Assembly: GCA_039590215.1 (NCBI GenBank) | Contig: JBDHFX010000008.1 | Location: 1-37,235, forward strand | Origin: CAMYLR01 sp039590215 | GTDB taxonomy: Bacteria; Gemmatimonadota; Gemmatimonadetes; JACCXV01; JAHWKZ01 | DNA: 37,235 nt | Reading direction: 5' to 3' | In this document: positions 1-7,440 of the stretch, piece by piece | How positions within the stretch are numbered: the first letter of the stretch is position 1 | Layout: each line of letters begins with the position of its first letter | Notes under the pieces: generated by a model | What the model saw: only the letters and a program-made list of their open reading frames with translations | Database searches by the model: none | What the model was told of the DNA's origin: nothing | Made by a program: the position numbers and the translations under genes

Positions 1-129
1 GCGGCCGATTACGATGTCGCCCTGTCTGGTGCGACCGCGGCGGCGGGTGTCGATCAGAACATCACGCCCCAGCCCAAAGCCTTTCCGTGTGCACCACCGT
101 CGACCGTGAACGGGGTGACCCGCGCCTGA
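1..129 (+). pseudogene. Possible C-terminal remnant of an upstream gene
   Basis: Frame 1 is open from the left edge to a TGA at 127-129. It has the G/C-rich third positions expected of coding DNA here. The same frame continues protein-like after that TGA, with no start codon near it, up to a TAG at 370-372. This may therefore be the end of an upstream gene, or a decayed gene with an internal stop. I recognise no family. Nothing else convincing lies in 130-356, where the short frames on both strands lack ribosome sites and recognisable motifs. Confidence 0.25.
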
Positions 130-356
130 ACGACAGAAAGATGGGCCACGACCGCGGCGCCTCTGGGTGCGGAACAGGTCGTCGTCGAGAACGATGACCA
201 GCCGGCCGCGGCGATCCCGGAAAACGTCAGCTCGGTCGAGATCGAGCACGTTCGAGCCGATTCGGATCCGACCATTGTTGTTGTGGCGCCCCGAGTTTCC
301 GTGTCGTTGGGCCCACGTATCATCGGCTCCAACGAGCGTCAGAACCAGTGCGGCGG

Positions 357-385
357 TAGACTCGACGACTAGATAGTTGTATAAT
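357..385 (+). promoter_or_regulatory. Promoter of the MarR-GNAT gene
   Basis: A perfect -10 hexamer TATAAT lies at 380-385. A -35-like TAGACT (4 of 6 consensus bases) lies at 357-362, with a 17-nt spacer. Transcription would start near 392, which is the A of the preferred ATG, so the message is probably leaderless. The -10 lies inside the palindrome at 373-393, so a bound repressor would block RNA polymerase. Confidence 0.65.
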
Positions 386-393
386 ACAACTAT
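373..393. promoter_or_regulatory. Palindromic operator, probably for the MarR-type regulator
   Basis: Two perfect 10-nt inverted arms (ATAGTTGTAT and ATACAACTAT) flank one central base. The palindrome covers the TATAAT -10 box and the A and T of the ATG at 392. MarR proteins are winged-helix dimers that bind short palindromes of about this size and commonly repress their own gene. The next gene encodes a MarR domain, so autoregulation is a strong inference. Confidence 0.75.
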
Positions 394-1321
394 GCCTGAA
401 TCGACCGATGTAGACTCGATCGTCTCAGCGATACGTCAGACTTCGCGACAGTTGGTGCGCGAATTGGACCTGCTCGACGCGCCCCACGGGGAATGCACGA
501 TGGCTGACTGTCACGCACTGATTGAGCTCGGCCGACACGGCGTGCTCACCTCCGCCCAACTGGGGCGCCACCTTCGGCTCGAAAAGTCGACCATCAGTCG
601 AAAGCTCGCTCGACTAGAGGAAAAAGGACTCGTCCAGTCGCACCGCGATCGTGGCGACGGCCGATACAAGCGGCTCGGTTTGGCCGGTCCCGGGCGCACA
701 CAACTGAAAAGGATCGACAGGGCAGCCGACCGAAGGGTCAGCGACGCGTTGGCGCTGCTGACCTCGGCCGAACGTGAGAAAGTGCTCGAGGGTTTTCAGT
801 TGTACGTCGACGCGCTGGCTCAATCCGGTCTCCGCGGCGCGGCGCGTACACGCCACATGCGTCGGTCGGATAATGCCGACATCGCGTTCATCGTGCGCAC
901 GGTGATGATGGAGTTCGACCTGGCCCGAAAGGGGTTCGCGTACTTCGACTCCGAGGTCGACCGCATGTACGAACACTTTCAAGCGCCCCGAAGCGCGTAC
1001 TTCGTAGCCACAATCGGTGACCGGGTCGTGGGTGGTGCAGGGATAGCGCCGTTAAACGCCGGGCCGGATGACACGTGTGAGCTTCAGAAGATGTACTTAC
1101 TACCGGCCGCTCGCGGCCGAGGCCTGGGTAAGCAGCTGCTCGAACGCTGCCTCAAAGCAGCCCGCGCGGCCGGTTTTAGGCAATGTTATCTGGAAACGAT
1201 GCCCCAACTCACGACCGCGCGTGCGCTCTACGAGCGCGCCGGTTTCGAGGTGATTCCCGAGCGGTTGGGGGACACCGGCCATCCGAACTGTCAGAACCAC
1301 TACCTCATGTCGCTGGAGTAG
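392..1321 (+). CDS. MarR-family regulator fused to GNAT N-acetyltransferase
   Basis: This two-domain protein has 309 residues. The N-terminal half (about 1-150) is a MarR winged helix. Its recognition region reads LTSAQLGRHL then EKSTISRKLARLEEKG near residues 52-80, followed by the wing (RDRGDGRYKR). The C-terminal half (about 155-309) is a GNAT acetyltransferase with the acetyl-CoA loop RGRGLG near residues 240-246 and the late motif ARALYERAGFE. MarR-GNAT fusions are a known family; the substrate is unknown. An upstream TTG at 377 is in frame, but it lies inside the -10 box, so ATG 392 is the better start. The gene stands alone and faces the next gene convergently. It probably represses itself through the operator at its start. 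Confidence 0.9.
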   Translation: MPESTDVDSIVSAIRQTSRQLVRELDLLDAPHGECTMADCHALIELGRHGVLTSAQLGRHLRLEKSTISRKLARLEEKGLVQSHRDRGDGRYKRLGLAGPGRTQLKRIDRAADRRVSDALALLTSAEREKVLEGFQLYVDALAQSGLRGAARTRHMRRSDNADIAFIVRTVMMEFDLARKGFAYFDSEVDRMYEHFQAPRSAYFVATIGDRVVGGAGIAPLNAGPDDTCELQKMYLLPAARGRGLGKQLLERCLKAARAAGFRQCYLETMPQLTTARALYERAGFEVIPERLGDTGHPNCQNHYLMSLE

Positions 1322-1338
1322 TAGCTCACTCGTTTCGG

Positions 1339-2148
1339 CTACTCGGCGACGTTTGGCTCGATCGACTTCACCACCATTTCGACTTTGAGCTTGCCAGAGT
1401 CGATCATCTCCCGAAGACGCTCCAGCTGCGGGCCCATCATTCTTTCGACCATAGCCCGCTCCTGGTCGGACATGTCCTCGAGGCTGCGCTCTAGCTCCTC
1501 GAGCGATTCCTGAGCCTCCGCCATATCCTCTTCGGATGTGCCACCGGGCCCCATGAAGCCGTCCGCCTCGATCAGCATACGGAACGGATGGTACATGCCG
1601 TTTACCTGCCGATAGTCGGTCATCAGTACTTCCATCGAGACAGGCCGAGTGGAACCCTCTACCACGACGTTGCCTTTCATCCGCATGCGTCTTGGGAGTG
1701 AGCTCTCCGTGTCGAGCGCGAGCGACATCCACGTCGGCTCGAAATCTCCGTCAGACTGGATCCCGGGCCCCACGTCGATACCCTCGAAGTTGTCGATTGA
1801 GATCAGGTGGCAGCGGCGACCGTCGACTTCTTCGGTTCCGTCGTACTTGGCTCGATTGGTGATTTGACGGAACCAATTCTGAGGGCTCTCCCATTGCGAA
1901 TCCGCAGATCCGCTGAATTGTGCCGGCACGAACGCAGCATGGCCGTCGATGATCTCCTTCTTCATGAGCGTTTCGGTCTCGAAACCCATCGTCTCGGTCG
2001 TCATGCGGTAATTGTCGGTTTGCTGGGCTCCGTCCTCGTACACCTGCAGCGCTTGTTGGATGATTTGCGATGCGTTCTGTGAACGCGCGGGGGTGTTCGT
2101 GAACGCAATCGCCATGCAGACGGCGGCGGTGGCATAAATGAAGCGCAT
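1339..2148 (-). CDS. Secreted LolA-like protein of unknown function
   Basis: The protein has 269 residues and a clear signal peptide (MRFIYATAAVCMAIAF, cleavage near ARSQ-NA). The middle region (about 30-190) has alternating beta-strand character. It includes a DGRRCHLISID segment, a statement of substrate-like residues (LDTESSLPRRMRMKG) and a late MYHPFRMLIEADG strand. This pattern resembles the LolA/LolB-like outer-membrane lipoprotein-sorting fold. After it comes a highly acidic helical stretch (about 195-250, rich in Glu, Met and Arg) that looks like a coiled coil. No catalytic motif was seen. It may bind lipid or lipoprotein in the periplasm. The gene is divergent from the aldo/keto reductase and converges on the MarR-GNAT gene. 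Confidence 0.7.
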   Translation of the reverse strand: MRFIYATAAVCMAIAFTNTPARSQNASQIIQQALQVYEDGAQQTDNYRMTTETMGFETETLMKKEIIDGHAAFVPAQFSGSADSQWESPQNWFRQITNRAKYDGTEEVDGRRCHLISIDNFEGIDVGPGIQSDGDFEPTWMSLALDTESSLPRRMRMKGNVVVEGSTRPVSMEVLMTDYRQVNGMYHPFRMLIEADGFMGPGGTSEEDMAEAQESLEELERSLEDMSDQERAMVERMMGPQLERLREMIDSGKLKVEMVVKSIEPNVAE

Positions 2149-2278
2149 CGTTTCTCCTCGTGAAGTCCTTTGAGTTGCCCTGATCGGTCTGTTCGGTGGC
2201 CCTGGGACGCAGAATTAGCGTGACAGCGGTTGCCGAGGCAAGTGCGCGTATATTCGGCGTCGGTTTGATACCCTAATC

Positions 2279-2284
2279 AGGAGG
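2279..2284 (+). promoter_or_regulatory. Ribosome-binding site that decides the AKR start
   Basis: AGGAGG lies 2 nt before a TTG at 2287 and 5 nt before a second TTG at 2290. The second spacing is more usual. It also gives a protein beginning M-R-Y-R-R-L-G, the common start of this reductase family. A possible -10 (TATATT, 2249-2254) lies upstream without a convincing -35. Confidence 0.7.
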
Positions 2285-2289
2285 CATTG

Positions 2290-3255
2290 TTGCGTTATCG
2301 TCGATTGGGCGATGCCGGGGTCAAAGTCTCGGTGATCGGTCTGGGATCGTGGTTGACCTATGGTGGTCGAGTCGAGGAAGAGACCGCCCAGACGTGCATC
2401 GCGCGAGCGTACGATCTAGGTGTCAATTTCTTTGACACTGCAAATGTCTATGCTCATGGATCGGCCGAACAGGTCATGGGCCAGGCTTTGGCCGGCTACC
2501 CGCGCGACAGCTACGTGCTAGCCACGAAGGTGTACTTCCAAATGGGGGACGGCCCGAATGATCGGGGCCTCTCCCGCAAGCACGTCTTCGAACAATGCCA
2601 CCATTCGTTGAAGCGCTTGGGTGTCGACTACATCGATCTCTATCAGTGCCATCGGTACGATCACGAGACGCCGCTCGAAGAAACGTGTGGCATCATGAAC
2701 GACCTGTTGCGGCAAGGGAAGATCTTGTACTGGGGCGTGTCGGAGTGGTCAGCCGAACAGATCCGAGCCGCGTTCGATGTGTGCCGTGCGATGGGGTGGA
2801 CCCCGCCGGTCAGCAATCAACCCGAGTACAACGCCCTCCAGCGATCGATCGAGGAGGCGGTCTTGCCGACATCCGAGGAGCTAGGCATCGGCAACGTCGT
2901 CTGGTCGCCGCTCGCTCAGGGCGTACTGACTGGGAAGTACGGTTCGCTTGATCAGCTGCCGTCCGGCAGTCGCGCGACTGGGGAGGCAGCCGGGTTCATG
3001 GGCCGTTACATGAACCAGGATGTTCTCGACGCCGTACAGGCGCTGCGGCCTATCGCCGAACAGGCAGGGTGCTCGCTGACCCAACTGGCGCTCGCTTGGT
3101 GCCTGAGACAACCAAGCGTGTCGAGCGTGATCGTTGGCGCGACCCGAGTCGAGCATGTCGATGAGAACGTGGCTGCGGGGAACATCGATCTCGACCCAGG
3201 GGCGGTAGCGGAAGTCGATCGGCTGATCGAATCGACTGCGGTGCCAAGCATATGA
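2290..3255 (+). CDS. Aldo/keto reductase (Kv-beta-like family)
   Basis: This is an NADPH-dependent aldo/keto reductase of 321 residues, the usual family length. The catalytic tetrad is complete: Asp49 and Tyr54 (FFDTANVY), Lys80 (LATK) and His121 (YQCH). The C-terminal cofactor loop (SVIVGATRVEHVDEN, about 280-295) is typical. It most resembles the Kv-channel beta-subunit-like branch (YghZ/AKR6-AKR14 type), which reduces small aldehydes and ketones; the actual substrate cannot be read from the sequence. It uses a TTG start behind a strong ribosome site. It is the first gene of the 2290-7343 operon, and its stop codon overlaps the ATG of the peptidase gene (ATGA). Confidence 0.92.
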   Translation: MRYRRLGDAGVKVSVIGLGSWLTYGGRVEEETAQTCIARAYDLGVNFFDTANVYAHGSAEQVMGQALAGYPRDSYVLATKVYFQMGDGPNDRGLSRKHVFEQCHHSLKRLGVDYIDLYQCHRYDHETPLEETCGIMNDLLRQGKILYWGVSEWSAEQIRAAFDVCRAMGWTPPVSNQPEYNALQRSIEEAVLPTSEELGIGNVVWSPLAQGVLTGKYGSLDQLPSGSRATGEAAGFMGRYMNQDVLDAVQALRPIAEQAGCSLTQLALAWCLRQPSVSSVIVGATRVEHVDENVAAGNIDLDPGAVAEVDRLIESTAVPSI

Positions 3256-4556
3256 GATATCGGGCGTTACTAGCACCGTTCGCGGCTGTGGCCATGGTCG
3301 TAACGCTGACCAGGGCGGCCACGGCCCAGGACCTTTCGACGGTCGAGCAGGAGATCGCTGCTCACGTCGAGAGCCACGCCGCCGAAGCCGAGGCGCTTCT
3401 AGAGCAGGTCGTAAATCTGAACAGCGGAACCATGAATCACGATGGTATCCGGGCGGTCGGTTCGATCTTCCAACAAGAGTTTGAAGCGCTCGGATTCACA
3501 GTCCAGTGGATCGAAATGCCTGATAGCGTAGGTCGCGCTGGTCACCTGTTTGCCGAGCGTGTCGGCACACAGGGCCGTCGCCTGTTACTGATCGGGCACC
3601 TCGACACAGTGTTCGAACCAGGTGATCCGTTCCAGCAGTTCACCCGTGAAGAGTCTACCGCGACCGGACCCGGCGTGGTCGACATGAAGGGTGGGATCGT
3701 GGCCATGGTCCACGCGCTCGAGGCGCTGGACGCAGCCGGCACGCTGGACGGGACCACGATCCGGATCGCACTGATCGGTGATGAGGAGTTCGCCGGGCTG
3801 CCGTTGGAGTTGAGCCGCGGAGATCTGGTGGCGGCTGCACAGGAGAGCGACGTAGCGCTCGGGTTCGAGGGTGGTGAGGCGGGTCGAGCGGTGGTCGCGC
3901 GTCGCGGGTCGAGCGCGTGGACGCTCGAGGTCAGCGGCCAGCAGGGTCACTCGTCGCTGATCTTTGGCGAGCGATTCGGCAGCGGCGCGATTTTCGAGGC
4001 GGCGCGTATCCTTCATCGCTTTCATGACGAGGTTCGCGGGCCTGAGTATCTGACGTTCAACCCCGGTATCATTCTCGGTGGTACAGAGGTCAGCTACGAC
4101 GCGACCGACAATCGCGGCACCAGTTTTGGCAAGACCAACGTCATCGCCCAACGCGTCGTAGTCGACGGCGGGCTGAGGTTCATCTCCGAAGAGCAAAAGG
4201 AGGCGGCCCGCGAACAGATGCGTGATATCGTGGCCGATCACCTGCCCGGTACATCGGCCGAGGTGTTCTTCAAGGACAAGTATCCGGCGATGCCGCCAAC
4301 CGAAAACAATCAGGCGTTACTAGGGCTGCTCGATCAGGTGAGCCGTGACCTCGGGCAAGGGTCAGTCGAAGCGTTCGATCCCGCCGAGCGGGGCGCAGCC
4401 GATATCTCCTTTGTCGCCCCGTACGTCGATGGACTGGATGGGCTGGGCCCGTTCGGTTCGGGCGCCCACACGCCGGATGAGGAGCTCGATCTGCTGTCGC
4501 TCCCGGCTGTCGCCAAGCGCGCGGCGCTTATGATCTATCGCCTGACGCAAGAGTAG
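3252..4556 (+). CDS. Secreted M20-family metallopeptidase (glutamate carboxypeptidase-like)
   Basis: The protein has 434 residues and a signal peptide (about 1-25, ending ATAQ). The M20 zinc-site motifs appear in order: GHLDTVF near residue 115 (His/Asp ligand), PGVVDMKGG (bridging Asp), GDEEFAG (catalytic Glu and Glu ligand), an EGG segment, and a final GAHTPDEELDL His ligand near the C-terminus. The central VSGQQGHSS segment marks the dimerisation domain. Closest functional relatives are carboxypeptidase G2 / glutamate carboxypeptidases, which cleave C-terminal amino acids from peptides or folates. Specificity is not predictable. It overlaps the reductase by 4 nt and is followed after 10 nt by another secreted hydrolase, so both probably act in the periplasm. 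Confidence 0.9.
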   Translation: MRYRALLAPFAAVAMVVTLTRAATAQDLSTVEQEIAAHVESHAAEAEALLEQVVNLNSGTMNHDGIRAVGSIFQQEFEALGFTVQWIEMPDSVGRAGHLFAERVGTQGRRLLLIGHLDTVFEPGDPFQQFTREESTATGPGVVDMKGGIVAMVHALEALDAAGTLDGTTIRIALIGDEEFAGLPLELSRGDLVAAAQESDVALGFEGGEAGRAVVARRGSSAWTLEVSGQQGHSSLIFGERFGSGAIFEAARILHRFHDEVRGPEYLTFNPGIILGGTEVSYDATDNRGTSFGKTNVIAQRVVVDGGLRFISEEQKEAAREQMRDIVADHLPGTSAEVFFKDKYPAMPPTENNQALLGLLDQVSRDLGQGSVEAFDPAERGAADISFVAPYVDGLDGLGPFGSGAHTPDEELDLLSLPAVAKRAALMIYRLTQE

Positions 4557-4566
4557 GAGGTCGACG

Positions 4567-5373
4567 ATGAAACGCAGCAGCGTCGCGATCGGCACAGTAG
4601 TGCTGCTCCTGTTAGGCGCCGGGCCGGTGGGCGCGCAGGGTCCGATGGGAACCCCGATCGATCTGTCGTACCCGTTCAACGAGGAGACTGTCTACTGGCC
4701 GACCGCATCGCCTTTCGAGCTGACCGTTGAAGCCGCGGGGCAGACCGAGGCAGGCTACTGGTACGCAGCCAACTCTTTTCGCGCCGCCGAGCATGGCGGA
4801 ACCCACCTGGATGCACCGATCCATTTTGCCGAAGGCAAGCGCACCGCGGCCGAAATCCCGCTCGATGACTTGATGGGACCAGCCGTGGTCGTCGACGTTT
4901 CGTCGGCCGCGACCGACAACGCGGACTACTTGATCGACGTCAAGGCTTTCGAGGCGTGGGAAACGGCGCACGGCGCCCTACCCGAACGAGCGATCGTGCT
5001 GCTGATGACTGGCTGGGGTGAGCGGTGGCCAGATCGAGCGAGCTATCTGGGCACGGCAGAGTTTGGTCCGGAGGCCGTACCCGACCTTCACTTTCCAGGC
5101 CTCGACCCCGAAGCGGCTGCTTGGCTGGTGGGCGAGCGCCGGGTGCGGGCGGTCGGGATCGACACCGCTTCGATCGACCGCGGTCAGTCGACCGAGTTCC
5201 GAGCCCATCGGGTCTTGGGCAAGGCAAACGTTCCGATTTTCGAGAACGTCGCCAACCTCGACCGATTACCGTCGACCGGTGCCTGGGTCGTGGCCTTACC
5301 GATGCCAATCGATCGCGGCACAGGTGGTCCGCTGAGGGCGGTGGCGTTTGTCCCAGACGCGACAGTGAAGTGA
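4567..5373 (+). CDS. Secreted cyclase-family hydrolase (kynurenine formamidase-like)
   Basis: The protein has 268 residues and a signal peptide (first about 23, ending VGAQ). It carries the metal-binding HGGTHLDAPIHF motif near residues 76-88, the signature of the cyclase/arylformamidase (KynB) family. A second family segment, AVGIDTASIDRG, follows near residues 196-207. KynB hydrolyses N-formylkynurenine, but KynB is cytoplasmic. An exported member more likely hydrolyses another amide or lactone. A good Shine-Dalgarno (AGGAGG) lies just before the ATG. The gene is in the same operon as the exported peptidase, suggesting joint breakdown of an external nitrogen-containing compound. That is inference. 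Confidence 0.85.
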   Translation: MKRSSVAIGTVVLLLLGAGPVGAQGPMGTPIDLSYPFNEETVYWPTASPFELTVEAAGQTEAGYWYAANSFRAAEHGGTHLDAPIHFAEGKRTAAEIPLDDLMGPAVVVDVSSAATDNADYLIDVKAFEAWETAHGALPERAIVLLMTGWGERWPDRASYLGTAEFGPEAVPDLHFPGLDPEAAAWLVGERRVRAVGIDTASIDRGQSTEFRAHRVLGKANVPIFENVANLDRLPSTGAWVVALPMPIDRGTGGPLRAVAFVPDATVK

Positions 5374-5618
5374 GCGATACCGACGAACGGACGGTGGGTG
5401 GTCTGACGATACGCATCGACCGCCTCTTATGCGTCGGGTTTGCTGACTGTATCGACAAGGCACCAGAGGCGTTTGCTCTCGATGATGAAGGGATCGCGGA
5501 ATTTGGGGAAGGAGTCAGCGACGTCGATCGTGGGCGGCTGATCCGCGCGTGCGAAGCTTGCCCGGTCGACGCGTTGTCGGTGCATGACCCAGACGGCAAT
5601 CCATTGGTGGCAGAGTGA
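5370..5618 (+). CDS. Small single-cluster ferredoxin, probably [3Fe-4S]
   Basis: The protein has 82 residues, with a GTG start inside the stop of the preceding gene. The cluster motif is Cys21-x2-Phe24-x2-Cys27, with the APEAF segment behind it, and then Cys61-x2-Cys64-Pro65. In [4Fe-4S] ferredoxins position 24 would be Cys or Asp. Phe there matches the P450-associated [3Fe-4S] type. Cys61 is an extra cysteine that might still act as a ligand. The acidic composition is typical. Its stop overlaps the start of an Mrp-type Fe-S carrier gene by 4 nt, so the two are probably translationally coupled. The redox partner is unknown; the reductase at 2290 and the membrane proteins downstream are candidates. 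Confidence 0.85.
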   Translation: MSDTDERTVGGLTIRIDRLLCVGFADCIDKAPEAFALDDEGIAEFGEGVSDVDRGRLIRACEACPVDALSVHDPDGNPLVAE

Positions 5619-6520
5619 CCGAGCACACGCGCAAGTTCCGAACGTACCACGACGTCGCCGATCCAGACGCCGAGGACATAGTCGGTCAGATCGAGGCCCA
5701 GCGCTCGAAGCTGGCCAACCGATTGGCCGACATCGATCGCCTGGTGGTCATCGCCAGCGGCAAGGGCGGTGTGGGCAAGAGCGCGATAACCGCCAATCTG
5801 GCGGCGGTGCTGGCAGAGCGCGGTCGCCGCGTCGGCGCCTTCGATGCCGACTTACATGGTCCGTCATTGGCGGCCATGCTCGGCGCGCAGCGAACACCGC
5901 TGGTCGTATCCGAGCACGGGGTCGAGCCAGCCGTCGGTGCCGCGGGCGTCAAGTTGATGTCGATGGATCTCGTCCTGTCGGATGGAGCGCCGCTCGAATG
6001 GCGCCAACCCGATGTCGCTGGGTTCGTGTACCAGAGCACACTCGACACGGGTGCGGTGCGCGAGTTGATGGCCGACGTCGTGTGGGGCCGACTCGATTTC
6101 CTACTCATCGATGCGCCACCTGGCACCGACAAGCTGGCCCGCTTGCTCGAGCTGCTGCCGGTGATCGATACGTTGCTGTTTGTCACCACCCCGTCGGAAG
6201 CAGCTCGCCGCGCGGTAGGACGCGCCGTTCAACAAGCGCGTGGAGCAGGTATCTCGACGATCGGGTTGATAGCCAACATGACAGTTCATGAATGCCCTGA
6301 TTGCGGACGGTCGGAACCGATGTTCGAGGCCGACGGCGCCAGCCGGCTGGCGGCCGAAACACGGCTCGAGCTGTGGGCCGAGGTCCCGTTCGAGCCCCGG
6401 TTCGCGGTGGCCACCGACGCGGGACGACCGCTCGTCCTCGAAGCGCCCCAATCGCCAGCCGCGGGCGAGCTCGATCGGCTTGCGGCGAGGCTCGAAAACC
6501 CGATGAGCGATGCACAATGA
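5615..6520 (+). CDS. Mrp/ApbC-family P-loop ATPase, Fe-S cluster carrier
   Basis: The protein has 301 residues and starts at GTG inside the ferredoxin stop. It shows the deviant Walker A motif ASGKGGVGKSA near residues 46-56, DADLHGPSLAAMLG (switch region), LLIDAPPGT (Walker B) and, near residue 227, the CPDCG cysteine pair that holds a bridging [4Fe-4S] cluster in Mrp/NBP35 dimers. It lacks the N-terminal MIP18 (DUF59) domain of many Mrp proteins and has instead about 40 charged residues. Family members bind and transfer Fe-S clusters in the cytoplasm. The position between a ferredoxin and a PCP_red protein, all with overlapping ends, suggests it matures one of them or the radical-SAM enzyme downstream. 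Confidence 0.9.
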   Translation: MTEHTRKFRTYHDVADPDAEDIVGQIEAQRSKLANRLADIDRLVVIASGKGGVGKSAITANLAAVLAERGRRVGAFDADLHGPSLAAMLGAQRTPLVVSEHGVEPAVGAAGVKLMSMDLVLSDGAPLEWRQPDVAGFVYQSTLDTGAVRELMADVVWGRLDFLLIDAPPGTDKLARLLELLPVIDTLLFVTTPSEAARRAVGRAVQQARGAGISTIGLIANMTVHECPDCGRSEPMFEADGASRLAAETRLELWAEVPFEPRFAVATDAGRPLVLEAPQSPAAGELDRLAARLENPMSDAQ

Positions 6521-6954
6521 AGTTCCTTTGTATCGACTGCGATGAAGTAATGATGTTCGCCGAGCGAGAGCTACCCGGCGACGGCACGCTGGCGGCGGTC
6601 TTCGCGTGCCCCGATTGCGGCCGCGAGATGGCGATGCTAACCAACCCGATGGAGACCAAGCTGGTGAGCGGCCTGGGGATCCAGGTGGGTGGCCGCACTG
6701 TCCCCGATCAGCCGCTCGAGCTGGTCCGGTCCTCGGTGGCAACCGGCGACGAGCAGGCGTTCGTCGACCAGCCGACTGCCGGAACGGTGCTTTGGAGTGA
6801 AGCCGCCACGCAGCGACTCCAAGGTGTTCCCGGATTTGTGCGCGGCATGGTCAAGAAGATCTACGGCGAATACGCCGTTGAGCGGGGAATCGAGGAGATC
6901 ACCCCGGAGATCATGGATCGCGCCCGAGAAGACCTCGGACTCGAGGGGATGTAG
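6517..6954 (+). CDS. Zinc-ribbon protein with C-terminal PCP_red domain
   Basis: The protein has 145 residues. The N-terminus has two CxxC pairs (CIDC near residue 5 and CPDCG near residue 31), which look like a zinc ribbon or metal-binding knuckle. The C-terminus (about 93-137) matches the PCP_red domain known from the end of the light-independent protochlorophyllide reductase B subunit: a W-S-E-A start, VPGFVRG, a central YA-x3-G, then EITPEIMDRAR. No other chlorophyll gene is present. PCP_red occurs in non-phototrophs, and its role there is not established to my knowledge. ATGA overlap with the Mrp gene places it in the same operon. Related domains occur in the next two large genes. Confidence 0.8.
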   Translation: MKFLCIDCDEVMMFAERELPGDGTLAAVFACPDCGREMAMLTNPMETKLVSGLGIQVGGRTVPDQPLELVRSSVATGDEQAFVDQPTAGTVLWSEAATQRLQGVPGFVRGMVKKIYGEYAVERGIEEITPEIMDRAREDLGLEGM

Positions 6955-6956
6955 CG

Positions 6957-7343
6957 GTGCTGGGACAGGTCGAGCACGAGCCACACCGCGCCCACAAGTT
7001 CCGCCAGGCGGCGATCGCCTACCTTCACTACGCCGTGCTCTACGAGCTCGGCGTCTACGCGCTCTACGAGCAGGGGATGTTTCCCGTCGGCCGCGGTTCT
7101 CCGACTGGATGGCTGATCATCGGCGCGGTCATCACCGGCGTCGTCGTCTGGGGGTTGTGGTGGTGGCAGAATCGGTGGTTCGCACGCGTCGTGTGGGTGG
7201 TGATGTCGCTGCGCTTGCCGGCGCTTATGGGAGGCGCGTTTCTGGGCACTGCAACTACCGTTGCCCCAGGCTTCTACCTCGCCGGTGGCATCGTCGTGAT
7301 CGCTGCGATGTGGATGATCGCCCGGGCGGCGTGGGACGTGTGA
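6957..7343 (+). CDS. Small integral membrane protein, unknown function
   Basis: The protein has 128 residues, with a GTG start 2 nt after the PCP_red gene stop. After a charged cytoplasmic N-terminus (about 1-20) come roughly three hydrophobic segments (about 20-42, 50-68 with a WGLWWWQN run, and 85-125). I recognise no family. It is the last gene of the 2290-7343 operon and precedes the promoter at 7359. Its place between PCP_red genes suggests a role in the same process. Confidence 0.65.
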   Translation: MLGQVEHEPHRAHKFRQAAIAYLHYAVLYELGVYALYEQGMFPVGRGSPTGWLIIGAVITGVVVWGLWWWQNRWFARVVWVVMSLRLPALMGGAFLGTATTVAPGFYLAGGIVVIAAMWMIARAAWDV

Positions 7344-7358
7344 ACCAGGCCCGCTGGA

Positions 7359-7387
7359 TTGACACTATCTCCACCCGCCAGTATATA
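7359..7387 (+). promoter_or_regulatory. Sigma-70-type promoter for the stress-protein / respiratory gene train
   Basis: A perfect -35 TTGACA lies at 7359-7364 and TATATA at 7382-7387, separated by 17 nt. An alternative TATAAG lies at 7384-7389. The start would fall near 7394, leaving a leader of about 46 nt before ATG 7441. No further strong promoter was noticed until the end of the rightward oxidase genes, so much of 7441-20920 could be read from here. Confidence 0.7.
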
Positions 7388-7440
7388 AGGCGCCAACATC
7401 GCCGAAGGGTTCACGTCCCGCCGCTTTAGTCCCGGACGGC

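Noticed and set aside
54..332. Minus-strand frame of 92 residues at the left edge
   Set aside because: No ribosome site, no recognisable motif, and Ser/Thr-rich composition typical of an antisense shadow in GC-rich DNA.
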